Positions 46,104 through 61,449 of a DNA stretch of 64,000 nt are shown one piece after another (within the stretch, counting starts at the first letter, position 1; each line of letters starts with the position of its first letter). The stretch is from assembly GCF_016808095.1 (NCBI RefSeq), contig NC_068973.1:32792077-32856076 (forward strand), given 5' to 3'. This DNA comes from Vigna angularis. Lineage: Eukaryota; Streptophyta; Magnoliopsida; Fabales; Fabaceae. A program made the position numbers and the translations under genes. The notes under the pieces were generated by a model. It was not told the DNA's origin, did not search any database, and was given only the letters and a program-made list of their open reading frames with translations.

Positions 46104-46663
46104 CACTAGTGAAGAAAAAAAGGAAAACACGCATATGTTCCAAAGAGTACCTCTCCATAAAACTAATCAGTCAAAACGAAAGAAAATAATACCTAAAATA
46201 ATTTATCAACGTGCATTTGTGTAAAATTAAAGAAAGATTACATGTGTTAGACGCCGAGAGTTTCGTCTCAGAAAAATTTAAGCAAAGAAGAAAGTTTTGT
46301 GCAAAGATAAAGTAAATAAATTTTTACCCTTCTGTCCAAATCTTTAATGAATTTACTAACATATAACGTATGAAAAGTAATATTCTGACATCTTATAGCT
46401 CTTTGACGTATAAAACTAGAACATTTGACGTCACACATGGGTGTATTTCACCTCCGCTTCAAACATTTTCATGAAATTTACTCAATATGATATCAGAAAT
46501 TAAGAATTCTAACCTCAAATGAGTATATGACGTCAGAAAAGTATAAACTCTGATGTTTAAGTTGAACATCTATATACAAAAATATCATTAATCATTTTTA
46601 ATGTTGACTTTTTCGTATGTTGATACTGAATGTGAGACGTTAAAGCTTTATTTTGCACTAGTA
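46104..46663. mobile_element. Possible small CACTA-type non-autonomous element
   Basis: The left end reads CACTAGTGAAGAAAAAAAG and the right end, reversed, reads TACTAGTGCAAAATAAAG, so the two form imperfect terminal inverted repeats. GACGT words recur inside (near 46405, 46430, 46530 and 46637), as expected of CACTA subterminal repeats. The bases flanking it (TGA on the left, TTA on the right) do not make a perfect 3-bp TSD, so this is an old or doubtful element. Confidence 0.4.
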
Positions 46664-46789
46664 TTAAATAAGATAATTCTCCGTGTTCAATAAGAAAATA
46701 TGAAAGCAAAAATTATCAACTTTATCCAAAATTTTAACGTCAAATACATCTTGAAAGTCATTTCTAAACTTTGAATCATTAGAAGAAAA

Positions 46790-47690
46790 ATACTATATAA
46801 CTAACAAAATTTTACTAACTAAAAAGATATACCGATAAAATAGAATTTATTAACAAATTTTACAAAAAAAGAACCATTAGAATTTACTAATTAATTTTAA
46901 TTATTGATAAATATTTTGGTCGTAATTGATTTGAGTAAAATGGGTTTGTAATTCATAAGTTTTTTTATCGCCAAATATTTTTGTCGATAAAATAAAAGTC
47001 AAAGTTTCTACTTTAGTTTTGATCATGTGATGATAAAATTCGTTGATAATGATTTTTTTGTTTAAAATTCATTACCAAATCTATATGTAATAGAATTTTT
47101 TAAAATCCATCATTATTTTCGTCGATAATTGTATTTTTGTAAAAATCTATCAATAGATATGTTAATAAAATAAACATCAATTTTTCCATATATCTAATAA
47201 AATTTGTTATCATTTAAATGGAAATGGATGAGAAAAATAAAAAATAAACAAAAAAGAAAAGTATTAAGAGAAATAGGAAGAAGAGAAAACGGAAAACCAA
47301 TGATGACAATAATACTAAAGATAAAGACAACAACTATAGTGGAAGAGGAGAAAAAAAGAAGAAAAGGAGAAGGAGGAGTCAAAGATAGTAGAGGCAGCAA
47401 CGATGTCAAAAGATGATGAAGATGAAAAATAAAAAGTTATTGAAGACAAAAAAAAGAAAAAAAAAAGCGAAAAGAAAAAGAAAACCAAATCATAGTATCT
47501 ACCCATAAATTTGCCATGAAAAAAGAATTTGTTAATAATTACAGGTGAATATTTACTAAAAGTTTTAGACTTAACAGATTTTTGTTCACTAATTACAAAC
47601 AAATTTTCTAATTTATTAGTAAAATTAATAAACAAGCATTTTACTTTATAAACGAATTTTTGTGTTTACAATTTTCCATTGATATAACAA
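46790..47690. repeat. AT-rich repeat region with recurring TCGATAA/CGTTGATAA words
   Basis: Words such as TCGATAAAAT, TCGTTGATAA and TCGTCGATAAT recur on both strands between about 46830 and 47200, and AATTTGTTAATAATTAC-like words between 47525 and 47600. An A/G-rich patch lies between them (47220-47490). It resembles subterminal repeats of an unidentified DNA transposon. Termini were not found. Confidence 0.3.
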
Positions 47691-47990
47691 TTTTTTTATA
47701 ATAAACTATTTTCTTAATAGAAAAGTGATTAAAAAGAAAAGAAATCAGACAAACTTCTCTAAAATTTAAAATTAATTTTCATAAGAGTGAAAACGTGGTC
47801 GTATGAAAATAAATTTTTTAACCTCAATAATAATCACATCGCATCATTTTTGATAAATAATGTTAATTATTTATAAATTAGTTTTTATTAACGGAAGAAT
47901 TGGAACTTACAACACATTTTTTCCTTCCAAATGCTTTTCCCGTCAAATCAACCTTAAATCTTCTTGATACGTTAAGTAAAATTAATATAA

Positions 47991-48091
<101 letters not shown>

Positions 48092-48894
48092 CGTGTAAAC
48101 ATTAAACTTAAATCTAAGAATTGCTGCTCCGATATTGTCCCAATGCAACCCTGGACTAGTATTGAACTTTATTGAATAAATCAGCTGAAATCCTTTTGAG
48201 AAATTATTATTTCTAAACATAAGTCTTAATCAATTATCAGCGGATACTTCATTAAATGTTATTATCTTCTCTTGTAAATTGAAAATTTAAAATACATCTG
48301 TCTAATGTAACTGTGAACATTAGTCGATAACAAGATTATCCACTAATTTTTGCCGTTATAACGGATCTAATTTTACATAGTTAAGAATTGTACCTTTCTC
48401 CACCTTCTCAGTAATATCTCCTTTCAAATCCATCCTGAAACACCGGTAGAGTAGACGTAAAATTTTCTTGGGTTTAACATATGCTTTTAGTTTATAAAAA
48501 TAAAATACAAGCTCGTGTTGCTTGCTAAAGAAAGTGTGTAAAATTGAACACTTCTCTTCCAACACCAGCTGATAAGAAACGTAAAATGTAAATGAAAAAT
48601 AAGAAAACAGATGTAAGATAACTTGTAGAATTCATTTAATGAACTACTTAGGGTTACACCACCATATAAAAGTTGTTTAAATTGTATAAAGCATAAGAAA
48701 TGATGTGTTTTAATAGGACCTATAAACAATTAACATTAAGCAAATTCTTCAAGTCGCCTATGTGAAATAGTAGCAATTAGCTAAGTACAATAATTCTGTG
48801 ACTGAGGAGACCCTTTTTATGAGGCAAAGAATAAAACTACTTTAAATAAGAAAGTCATAATTTTCACGGTCATTAAATATGAATTTCACCTTAG

Positions 48895-51800
48895 TTATTG
48901 GTTGGATGTTGCTTCGTCTTTGATGAGAATTTGAGCTTTCCGAACCTACAAACCAAAAGTAACCACATAACTGTTAACAAGTTTCTGTAATCGTTCACCA
49001 AAGAAATGAAAACAGTGTATATTAGCTTCAAAGTTGCTATTTACTGGACATATTACAGACTCGTTTTTAAGTAGACGAAGTGCATTATGTAGTTTAATTT
49101 TGATGGATGAAAATGAAACCAAAGAAAGTGAAACAAAACCGTTTCATTTCATGTCCAAGCGTTGTAAAGCATACCTCTTTCTCCCAATCATATCTCATCG
49201 TAATAGTAGCCAAGATCAATGTTTGAACCACCGTTCCACTCATCATTCCACTCCACATTCCCTACACCAAGAATAAATATTGTTACCATGGTTACAAAGG
49301 ATGAATACTTAATGCTCTAGTTTAAGACTGTCTCAAACTTTTGTTAGTCCACTGCGAGGTATAATAACATCTTTGGCACCCTTTTTATTCACAAACAAAC
49401 TCGCGGATCGATGAATATACTTATTACAACATTAAAGAAGAAGCTAATTATAGACACGAGAGGAAAAAACCAAATTTAGAACCAATACTGACACTACAAG
49501 AAAAGTGTGAATTACCGGCGGTGTTTTTCCGAAGGCCTCTCGACCGTCGGTAAAAATGCTTTACCGAGGGTCAAAAATTGAATCACCAACGGCCTTAATG
49601 AAATAACATTACCGACGGCCAAGAAGACCTTAGCGAGGGCTCTATGGCCTTTGGTAAGAGCCTCGACCAATTAAACTCAGTGATTGGGGGTATTCGTGCA
49701 GGTCGTCCCCAATTTCATCAAACAGAACCCTCCCTCCCCTCTGCTGAGAAATACTGAGAATTTGGTTGTAGATTCCCATCGACCTTCCCGTTTACTCCCT
49801 CTGCCTTCCCTTTCGCTTGCTATCGTTCATTCTCTCCCTATCCCTCTACCTATATGTTCTGTCTGATGGCATTGTGTGCCTAGGGTTCGTCGTGTCGTTG
49901 TGGGTGTTGCAGGTGGGGTGGTGGTTCGTGGTCATTAGCGTCAGGAGGTCCTTGCGGTGAAACCCAAGGTTGGCTGTTCGGTTGAGAGCTCGCAGTGTTG
50001 CTTGGCTTCCATTGAATTGGGTGTTCTGGAGTGCGAGGTAAGTTCTCTGTTTTAGAACGCTACATGAATAAATTGATTGCCTTGTTCTTCCCTACTTGTG
50101 TGCAATGTGTCCATCTAATTGGGTGTTTCCCTGTTCTTACCAATATGCGTGAAGTTGTTTGCACTGTGGATATTTCTGCTTTGGTACCTTATATGTATCA
50201 TGTGATAATTTGAATTGTTTGGCTTATACTTGGGTTTTGGGTTGAGACTGGGCAGGTTAGTACGTTCCATGTTTTCTTTTGAATTCCTATATGGCCTTTT
50301 GTGTACTAGAACTTGTTCTGGTATTGTTAGCCTGTTAGTTTTGATTCCTCTTGATTTTGATTCGAGCTTGGAATAAGTTTTGGGATTTGTTTTTGTATTG
50401 CTGTAAGCATAGAGGAAATTGGTAAATCAAGAGTATAAGAAAAATATGTCCTGAATAGGTTAAGTATGTAACAGGTTAAATAGGAATGATTGTATGGACT
50501 GAAATAAGTTAAATTGAATCTGGTTAGGCTGTAAAGGAACATGATAACGCAGTAACTACATTATTCTTACTTTGTCCTACTCTATGTTAAGTAATGAACA
50601 TGTGTATTAGCTAAGTGAGGGGTTCGGTTCATGATAAATCAATATTAACAGGGGTTTGATTAAATGAAATGGGGCTGTTTTGGGAAGTAGGATAAAACTG
50701 AATGAAGTCTTATAATTGTTTCTTTTGTGGTTGTCATTAACCAGTGGCTGCACTATTAACTCAACATTAAAACAGGTTTAGTGATTACAACTTCCATCTT
50801 CAATTGTGCAGCCTCATTCTTCCTATCTTGTGTTTCCCTCCTTGCATTTTCAGTTTCAGTCAACAATTAGTTTAATTTCCAAATCATTTACTCTGATGCA
50901 CCTCTAGCTTTTGATTCTTCTACAAATGTTGCTATACTTGAAACTTAACCATTTGAACAAGATTTAAACATCAAAACAAACTTGTTTGAGCTGCTAATGG
51001 ACACTAATTCAATGTAATTCAAAATCTAACTTTGCAACAATCAATTATGCACAAAATTGACACAACCTCATCACCAATTCCGAGTTTTAGGAATTCAAAT
51101 GACTGGCTAACAATAAAAAAGACTCAAAGAACTTTCAACTAACTGAACTAAGCTAGAAAAGGTGCAACTAAGTATGAAGAGACCATAAATGAACTTACAA
51201 AGAAATTTAGCACAATGAAAAACTAATAATAAGACCAAAAGAACTTTTGTGTACTTAGTTTAAACCATTAAACTTTGTAGAAGCAATTCAGGGCTGACAT
51301 AATGTGTTGAACCTTTCACATTAGCATATAATACCAGAACAAAGAGAAACACACTTCACAGATTAAAATCAGAACAATTTTTTCATCAAATAGATTGCAT
51401 TCAGCTTTTAACATGAGTTATGCTTGTGGCTAACAAGTTAGATTCACATTCTCACAACGTTTCTTTGGTTGACAAGTTCCACTAACATATCAATGAATCA
51501 CATACTTAGTCCTGCTAAGTGTCTAGTTCTTCTATTTTGGAATCTGTCAACTTTGTTTCCTCACTGTTTTATTGCTTGTGTTCATCATTGCACCATGGAA
51601 TTCTGATTTCTTAGGTTCTGATTGTGTTTATTCTTGTGTGCCAACCTTGATTTGCTTTGGTTTCCTCATTTTTACTCGGTTCATTCTGATTTGAGTCATT
51701 TTATTTTGAAATCTGTCTAGTTTTATCAAAAGTCATGTTATATTACTTGTTTAATTCTCATTCCAAGTATTCTGCTGAGTGAAATTTTCTTTTGGTGCAT

Positions 51801-54800
51801 CTAACTGAGTGATCAATATTAAGCACACCAAAATGAGCTATGATATGTTTATACAGAGCTCGGGTGCCTAATTCACATCATCAAAATCACCTTCCTGGTT
51901 CATCCCATAAGCTGTTATAATTTCAACCAGTTAGTGACATTACAATTGATTTCTTCACTGTGATTTGAGCCATTACTAAGTGCAGACCATTTAAGCTATG
52001 ATTTCCTAAAGCAAGAGCTTGGTTGCACCTTGAGAAATAGCTACAAATTGCTGGTATAGCAGTTGGGCGATCTGCTTTATATTTGGTCAATCTTTAAAGT
52101 GTTAAATTTCTGGCTGTAGCATTTAGACCATTGGTAGCCATGTATACTGTCATTCTGCTTATTTGAGCAATTTTTGAGTGGTATGTTTGAGTCAAATACC
52201 TGGTTTGCAACCTGTTTCAATTTCTGAATCAAAATTTGGATGGTTGAGTTGAATATATGAAGTAAAATTAGGTTTGGAACATTGCCTTTGTGAGTAATTT
52301 GAAATCTGCATGAGTTATCTTATCAAATCAGTTCTTAATCATATACCAAACTTGCTGATGTAATTTGTAATTTGAATTCTGCATCTTCTAACCTCACTCT
52401 TGTGCCTCTCTAAGTCAATGGTACTACTACTGTTTGACTGCTACCCAATACCTGTACACAATAATTTTGAATTATATACATAAACACACACATGGTTAAT
52501 ACCTATAGAGTATGCAAAGCGTCAATTTGTTACCTAATTAGTGGCACAGCTCCATCTTTTTGTAATTACTCTTTCATCCTTAACACACTTCTCTACTTTA
52601 TTTGTTTAAATCACTTCCATATGCTTTTTATAGTTGTTAGGAAGTTCATTACGAAAATATTATTTATGTTAAAGTCTTAGGCTATTTGGAATGACTGTAA
52701 GTTCCTGAAATTGGATTCAATTTTTTGTGGACATTTAAAGGAGTTTTTAGAGGAACTTCCATTTCATGTGTTAGGGTGAGCTTTTAAAGGAGTTTGGATT
52801 GTGGCCACAAAGGGAGGACGAGAGTCTACGGAGAAGACTTAACTAGGAAAGGAAAGCAAAGGCAAAGGTATGGGGACCTATACTGAAGTTGCATGATTGT
52901 ATCTATGTCCTATTATTTTCATTTTTATTTCATGAATTTGATCTTGTTCTTAGATGTTGTGAATGTTGAGTTTGAATGTTAAGTTATACTGATTGAAGTT
53001 TTATGATATTGTAAACATTGAGGTATGTCAAACTTTGTTGTGAATGGTTTGAAACTGATTGCCAAATATGTAAGAGGTTTGTTTTGGTACTTTAATTTGT
53101 GAATGATGAATTTGATAAAATAAAGCATGTACAATGGCCTCTTCCATTGGTTCTAATATGTCAGAATTAGCCATGACACATCTTACCATGTTTGTAAGAT
53201 GATAGAATGTGTAGGTTTAGATTAGGCTATTTTGTTTAGTAATGTCTTGCACGTCAATTAGCTTGTTGACTAGAATCAGAGCAATTGGCCTTCAACAACT
53301 GAAGTCAATTTTGCCTGAAACATCACAGGACGTACAAAATATCCCTCCGACCCAGCCACGACCCTCCTCGTCACCCGCTGCCCCAATGCAGCCCACAGCA
53401 GTCCAACCTTCATCAGTCCAACCCTCACCAGTCCAACCCACACCAGTCCATCCATCAATAGAGGAGCAGGATGATGAAGATCATTCTGATGATAACTATG
53501 TACATTATTAGTTTCATTTCCTTATTACTTGTTATACAAACATTTGGATATTAGAACATTTAGAGTTTAGATCATTTCGATGTTACATCAACTGGGTGAC
53601 TTTGGATGTTAGAACATCATTTCGTACATTGTTTTATGTTTGAACTATAAATACATGTTCTATGTTATAATGCATGTTCTATGGATTAATGGATGTTCTA
53701 TAGATATTGATCAATGATTGCATTTTCGAGATGCACATTATGCAGGTCTGTATGTGCTTGAAAACTGTTATGCAGGTCTGTTTGTGCATTAAAACTGTTA
53801 TGCAGGTCTATATATGTGATTGGTTTCATAACAAATAGAAATTTCCCGCACATTTCCATCCCACTTACCGAAGGCTTTTATCCTTCGGTGAATAACCACG
53901 TTTTCTTATTACCGAAGGCTTTTGCCCTTCGGAAATTACCGAAGGCTTCTGCCCTTCGGAAATTACCAAAGGCTTCTGCCCTTTGAAAATTACCGAAGGC
54001 TTCTGCCCTTCGGAAATTACCGAAGGCTTTTGCCTTTCGGAAATTACCGAAAGCTTATGGCCCTCGGTAATTACCGAAGGGCAGAAGCCCTCGGTAATTG
54101 TTAGCGACAAGGGATTTACCGAGGACTCGTTGGCCGTCGATAAGCCGTCTATAAATGCTATTTTCCGAGGGCTTCTGGCATTTTCCGAGGGCTTTTGGCC
54201 TTCGGTAATTCCCTATTTTTTTGTAGTGTGAGGACAGAACCTGAGAAATAAGTAATACTAAATAATACAACTTTGACTCTTGAGTAGAACCAAACTTATT
54301 ACATAAATCCAAATCAAATTAATGATTACAGCAATATCTTCATTTGACTTTATCAAAACCTAAAATGTATAAATTGATTTTAGTTTATGAAAAACTACTC
54401 AAATCATATTGTCATCCTATTTTGTTTATCGTTGAATAAAAAGTTCATTAGGACCTTTATTTTAATTTATGTAAGAGTGGATTGGACATTTAAGTCGTGT
54501 CTGCAGCAGAGTAGGATATGGTAAACTTACAACGATACTCGAAGGAAGAAACCAGCCTAGGAGAATCCCCAGAGGTATTCCAACCAAGTAGTAACTGCCA
54601 ATGTTTATATATGCCACCACTGCTTGACGACCAGATCCTACTGCCACCCCTGAAGACCAACAGATACCAGCAAAAAGCGACAATGTCAAATTGAAATTTG
54701 AGTTGAGTGCTTATACTATAACGTGTGTTATATACTCTCTCACCTGAAAGAACTGGTTGAATGCAATTAAGAAGAACAGTAAAAGCTAACAACATTGCCA

Positions 54801-57800
54801 GATCATTGACTATTTGGATAACTGACGAGCTCGATGTAAAGATCAAGGCAAGATTCTTGTTGAAGAACACAACTACCAACCAAAATATAAATCCCACCAG
54901 TACAGTATTTACCACAGAAACCAAAGTTGCAAATTTTGCACCTTCTGCATTGCCTGCGCCAAGCTCGTTTGCTACACGAACCCTGTGTTGAAGAATGTTA
55001 CATGATTAAAGGGTTGAAAAATTAGTTGGTTTTGTATCGAGGGGGAGTTCTTTTTTCACATAAATAGATGAACTTTTTTCTTGTATGGTTATTTATTTGA
55101 CTCGGCATAGTATTGAGGAAATCATATTTGAGATTATTACCTGACTTACAGACACTGGATACAACCTCTACCAAGACGACCGAGACAAGCTGATGTTTCA
55201 ATATACTGAATCAAATATATAGTTCTACAGTTTCCCTTGAACTTGACCAATGTCTCCAATAAAACCAGAAGATTTTTTAAGGAGTTCCATGTAAACTAAC
55301 GGTGAGTAGGTAGATTTCAGATTAAAATATTGGAAATCTTGAAAACTTCCAAAGATACTTGTGGACTTGTTATTGAAGATAAGAAGAATGTTGTAAGCTT
55401 TTGGAAGCTTTTAAATTCCTCGGATACTTGTAAAATATTCTTAATGCTAATATTACAAAACTTGAGGCAGGAATATCAATCTGTCATTCTTGTCCTTTAG
55501 TATGAGGTTCCTCATTTTTCTAGAGGATAAAGCAAGCGACCTATGTAGCATCTCAAAACTAGAAATGCTTTAGTTTTTCAACAAAAATGTGTATGTTCAT
55601 ACGACGATAGTTCAACTAATGCAATTGTTGTTGCAAGACTACAGAAAATTACATACTGAGTTGATAAACTGACTGAATTTTTGGGGAGATTATAACAATT
55701 TGGAGACTTAATAACACGTTTACAGAAGGCAGAAACATGCAACAAAGTATCAGAATATGGTAGGACATAATAAAATTTTAAGGAAAGAAAACAATGCTAC
55801 TCTCGAAAACTAACCGAAATTAAATGATAAATCAAGATCTCATGAATCACCACATTATTTTTAACAAGTCTCCATCTTTTGACAGAAACATGCAACAAAG
55901 TAGAGATCAACGGCAGCACAAGGCAAAGTATAAACCCTTTTGAATTATTCTATCACAAAACTTACTCCTTGTTCCCGCTAATACATACAACTATCTCCAA
56001 CTGCATTTTCACTGAGGAGAGGGGGTAACACTCTCAAAGCAAATCAAAGTTCAAAATTTTATCAGTCGACAGTCTCGTCAGAATCAATCAACAAAATCAC
56101 ACCAAGATCCTTTGTAAGGATTTGCAGGGTCCTGATTCTGGACATTAATTACATTGGAGTACACATCACGGAATACTCAACCTCACCCCACCCCACCCCA
56201 CCCCTGAGCTAACTAATTTTTCAATATAGTTAAACATTTATCCCACCGAAAATCAATAATGTACCTCATTTCGGGGAGAGTGAGAAAGGGGGACTTACAA
56301 CCAGTGACTTACCCTGTTGCACCCAAAAATGCAAGCGGTATCATGGATTCCCAGCCATATATCGTGACACTGCCATGGCAGGTTTGACTTTAATTCAGCA
56401 AATATTCCAATAAATCAATATAGGGCTAAACTAGAAAGAAAAAACTAAGAAAGCACAAATTACCAAACAGAAAGAGCATCAATTGCAATCTCAGTGTTGT
56501 GCATATATCCAGAGACTATGAGCAACAGTCTGTAATAGAAATTCTCTAACCTGCAAAGTCACATTAACAACACTAATAAGCATATCGACATCAAAGTTAA
56601 GAACCATCATAATTCTTTAATCCAAACATTTATTACACAACTTATCAGAGTGAAATCTCAAGATAGCGTCGTGGAAACAAGATCCTTTTACATATATTTC
56701 ATGGTCAATTATCATTTGTTCATCTTTAAATATCAAGTTCACGGATACTGAAGTGGATAAGAATCCAACAAGCGGACACCAGAGATCGCCTCATTGCCGT
56801 CCCAAGAATCAGATAATCAGATCTCACTATCTGGGTGGAGTAACATCAGACACACACTAGCTCAACCTTAAATTCATTATTTACTTCTCTTAGCTAGATT
56901 CTATCCAAGCCCAACAAGTCTGGAAGGTACACAACTCCACGCTCAAGCCATGTACCCGAGGAGCCTGAAGCTATTGTAGGATCCTTTCTATGCACAACAT
57001 GACCAGAAGCTACATTTTCTTATATACTTTTAGCAGACGCGTTTATCCAAACAATACCAAAAGTGGAAAACAGAAATAAGTTAAGAAACACTAACGCAAG
57101 CATGATGCCAGAAGCCAAAGAGAGTTTAAAGAATTCCCAGAGACCGACAAAAGCTTCAGCAGAAAAACCAGTCCACGAACACGGGCACCCACCAAAGAGT
57201 GTATACCCGAGCATTCCCAAAACCGAGAGCCACCACGAGAAACCAATGGAAAGTGCAGCCCCAACGATCCCAATTCTCATCCGATAAACAAAAACCCAAC
57301 TCACTAAAACATGAATCGCAAGAGCCGCCCCTGAAACCCAAGCAACGATAGCGGTCTTTAACTGGCACTGCAGGAACCGCTGCAATGTGAACTGAAACGG
57401 GAAACTGAGGTGAAACGGGATCAACCAGACCGCCACCAGCCCCGCCTGCTCCGCCACCGCGACGGGCTGCCCCACCAACTTCAACAGCGGCGTCGCGAAC
57501 ACGAACACCGGCAGCATCAGAATCGAGGCAAGAGACAGAACAACCCACGAGCGTTGCAGATAAACGCCCAACATCCGATGCTGTCCGGCGCCGTAGGCCT
57601 GGCCGCATAGCGTCTCAAGTGCACTGGCCATACCCAACTAGGAAAGGAATAGCACAACGAAGACAATGTTGGTAGATAAGAGCGAAAAATAGTGATACAA
57701 AACATGATAAGTAAGTGGCTGGTACCATGAAGCCGAAGGTGACGGAGATGAGGACGGTGCAGGCGATCGAAATGGCGGCGAGATCAAGGTCAGCGAGGTG

Positions 57801-57995
57801 GCCGGCGAAGGACTGGGTGACGACGGTGATGGAGAACATGGCTAGGCGGGTGAGGATTGAAGGGGCGGCGATTTTCCATAGGTTGCTGTATTCGGAACAT
57901 GATCGGTAGAGGAGAGAATGAATGTTACTGTTAGATCCGTTTTGCGATTTTGACTTTATCAGAGGATTGTGTTCTTCGTTACAAATATTTTCCAT
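48895..57995 (-). CDS. MATE efflux transporter, DETOXIFICATION type (gene 2, eight exons)
   Basis: Paralogue of gene 1, with the same expected role as a proton-coupled efflux carrier. Exons in transcript order: 57995-57726, 57637-57096, 56550-56464, 56369-56313, 54982-54744, 54649-54531, 49261-49175, 48945-48895. They total 1452 bp, giving 483 residues. All junctions are GT-AG and keep frame. Landmarks are [58 protein letters not shown] and [15 protein letters not shown]. An in-frame ATG at 58038-58040 could add 15 residues; I prefer 57995 because the downstream start gives the usual hydrophilic N-terminus. Intron 6 (49262-54530, 5.3 kb) contains a complete CACTA transposon; without it the intron would be about 530 bp. 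Intron 4 is 1.3 kb. If the intron were not spliced properly, the last two exons (45 residues) would be lost. Exon edges are my prediction. Confidence 0.9.
49510..49670. repeat. Left subterminal repeats of the CACTA element
   Basis: ACCGGCGG, CCGAAGGC, GACCGTCGGTAA, TTACCGAGGG and TTACCGACGG words recur in both orientations within 160 bp of the left terminus. They match in type the larger array at the right end and are presumably transposase-binding sites. Confidence 0.8.
53242..53511 (+). CDS. Hypothetical 89-residue frame inside the CACTA element
   Basis: I do not recognise this protein. Its middle is a Pro/Gln/Ser-rich tract with four copies of a five-residue theme V-[QH]-P-[ST]-x (about residues 53-71), and it ends in an acidic stretch ([12 protein letters not shown]). 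The 15-bp DNA repeat under the Val-Gln-Pro theme is in phase with the frame. It could be the last exon of a transposon-encoded product or a chance frame; the ATG may not be the true start. It sits about 350 bp before the right subterminal array. No transposase motif is visible in it. Confidence 0.25.
   Translation: MSCTSISLLTRIRAIGLQQLKSILPETSQDVQNIPPTQPRPSSSPAAPMQPTAVQPSSVQPSPVQPTPVHPSIEEQDDEDHSDDNYVHY
53863..54213. repeat. Right subterminal hairpin array of the CACTA element
   Basis: At least ten units of about 27-30 bp occur in tandem. Most have the form TTACCGAAGGC, a short spacer such as TTTTG, then CCCTTCGGAAA, so each unit is itself an inverted repeat able to form a small hairpin. The last units vary (CCGAGGGC...GGCCTTCGG). 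They run to within about 15 bp of the terminal CACTA sequence and are the likely transposase-binding region. Confidence 0.9.
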
Positions 57996-61345
<3,350 letters not shown>

Positions 61346-61356
61346 CTATATATATA
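61346..61356 (+). promoter_or_regulatory. TATA box of the proline-rich membrane protein gene
   Basis: CTATATATATAG lies about 95-105 bp before the ATG at 61450, which would put transcription start near 61380 and give a 5' UTR of about 70 bp. It also argues that the in-frame ATG at 61246, upstream of this box, is not used. Confidence 0.55.
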
Positions 61357-61449
61357 GACAGTGCATCACACTCATATCAACAGCTAAAATATTCAAACAT
61401 CCATTGTAGAAAAAGAAAGAGTGTTATCATCATTCTCTTATCCCAATCA

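Larger units (their letters stand above)
49492..54228. mobile_element. CACTA (En/Spm-type) transposon in intron 6 of MATE gene 2
   Basis: The 4737-bp element has CACTACAAGAAAA at the left end and, reversed, CACTACAAAAAAA at the right end. It is flanked by an exact 3-bp TSD TGA (49489-49491 and 54229-54231). Both subterminal zones carry repeated CCGAAGGC/CCTTCGG motifs. The 4-kb interior has moderately balanced composition but no recognisable transposase (no TNPD-like domain), so it is probably non-autonomous. A T/C-rich stretch at 49720-50040 with a GAG|GTAAGT donor-like site near 50036-50041 suggests that it has its own non-coding or small-protein transcript. Confidence 0.93.
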
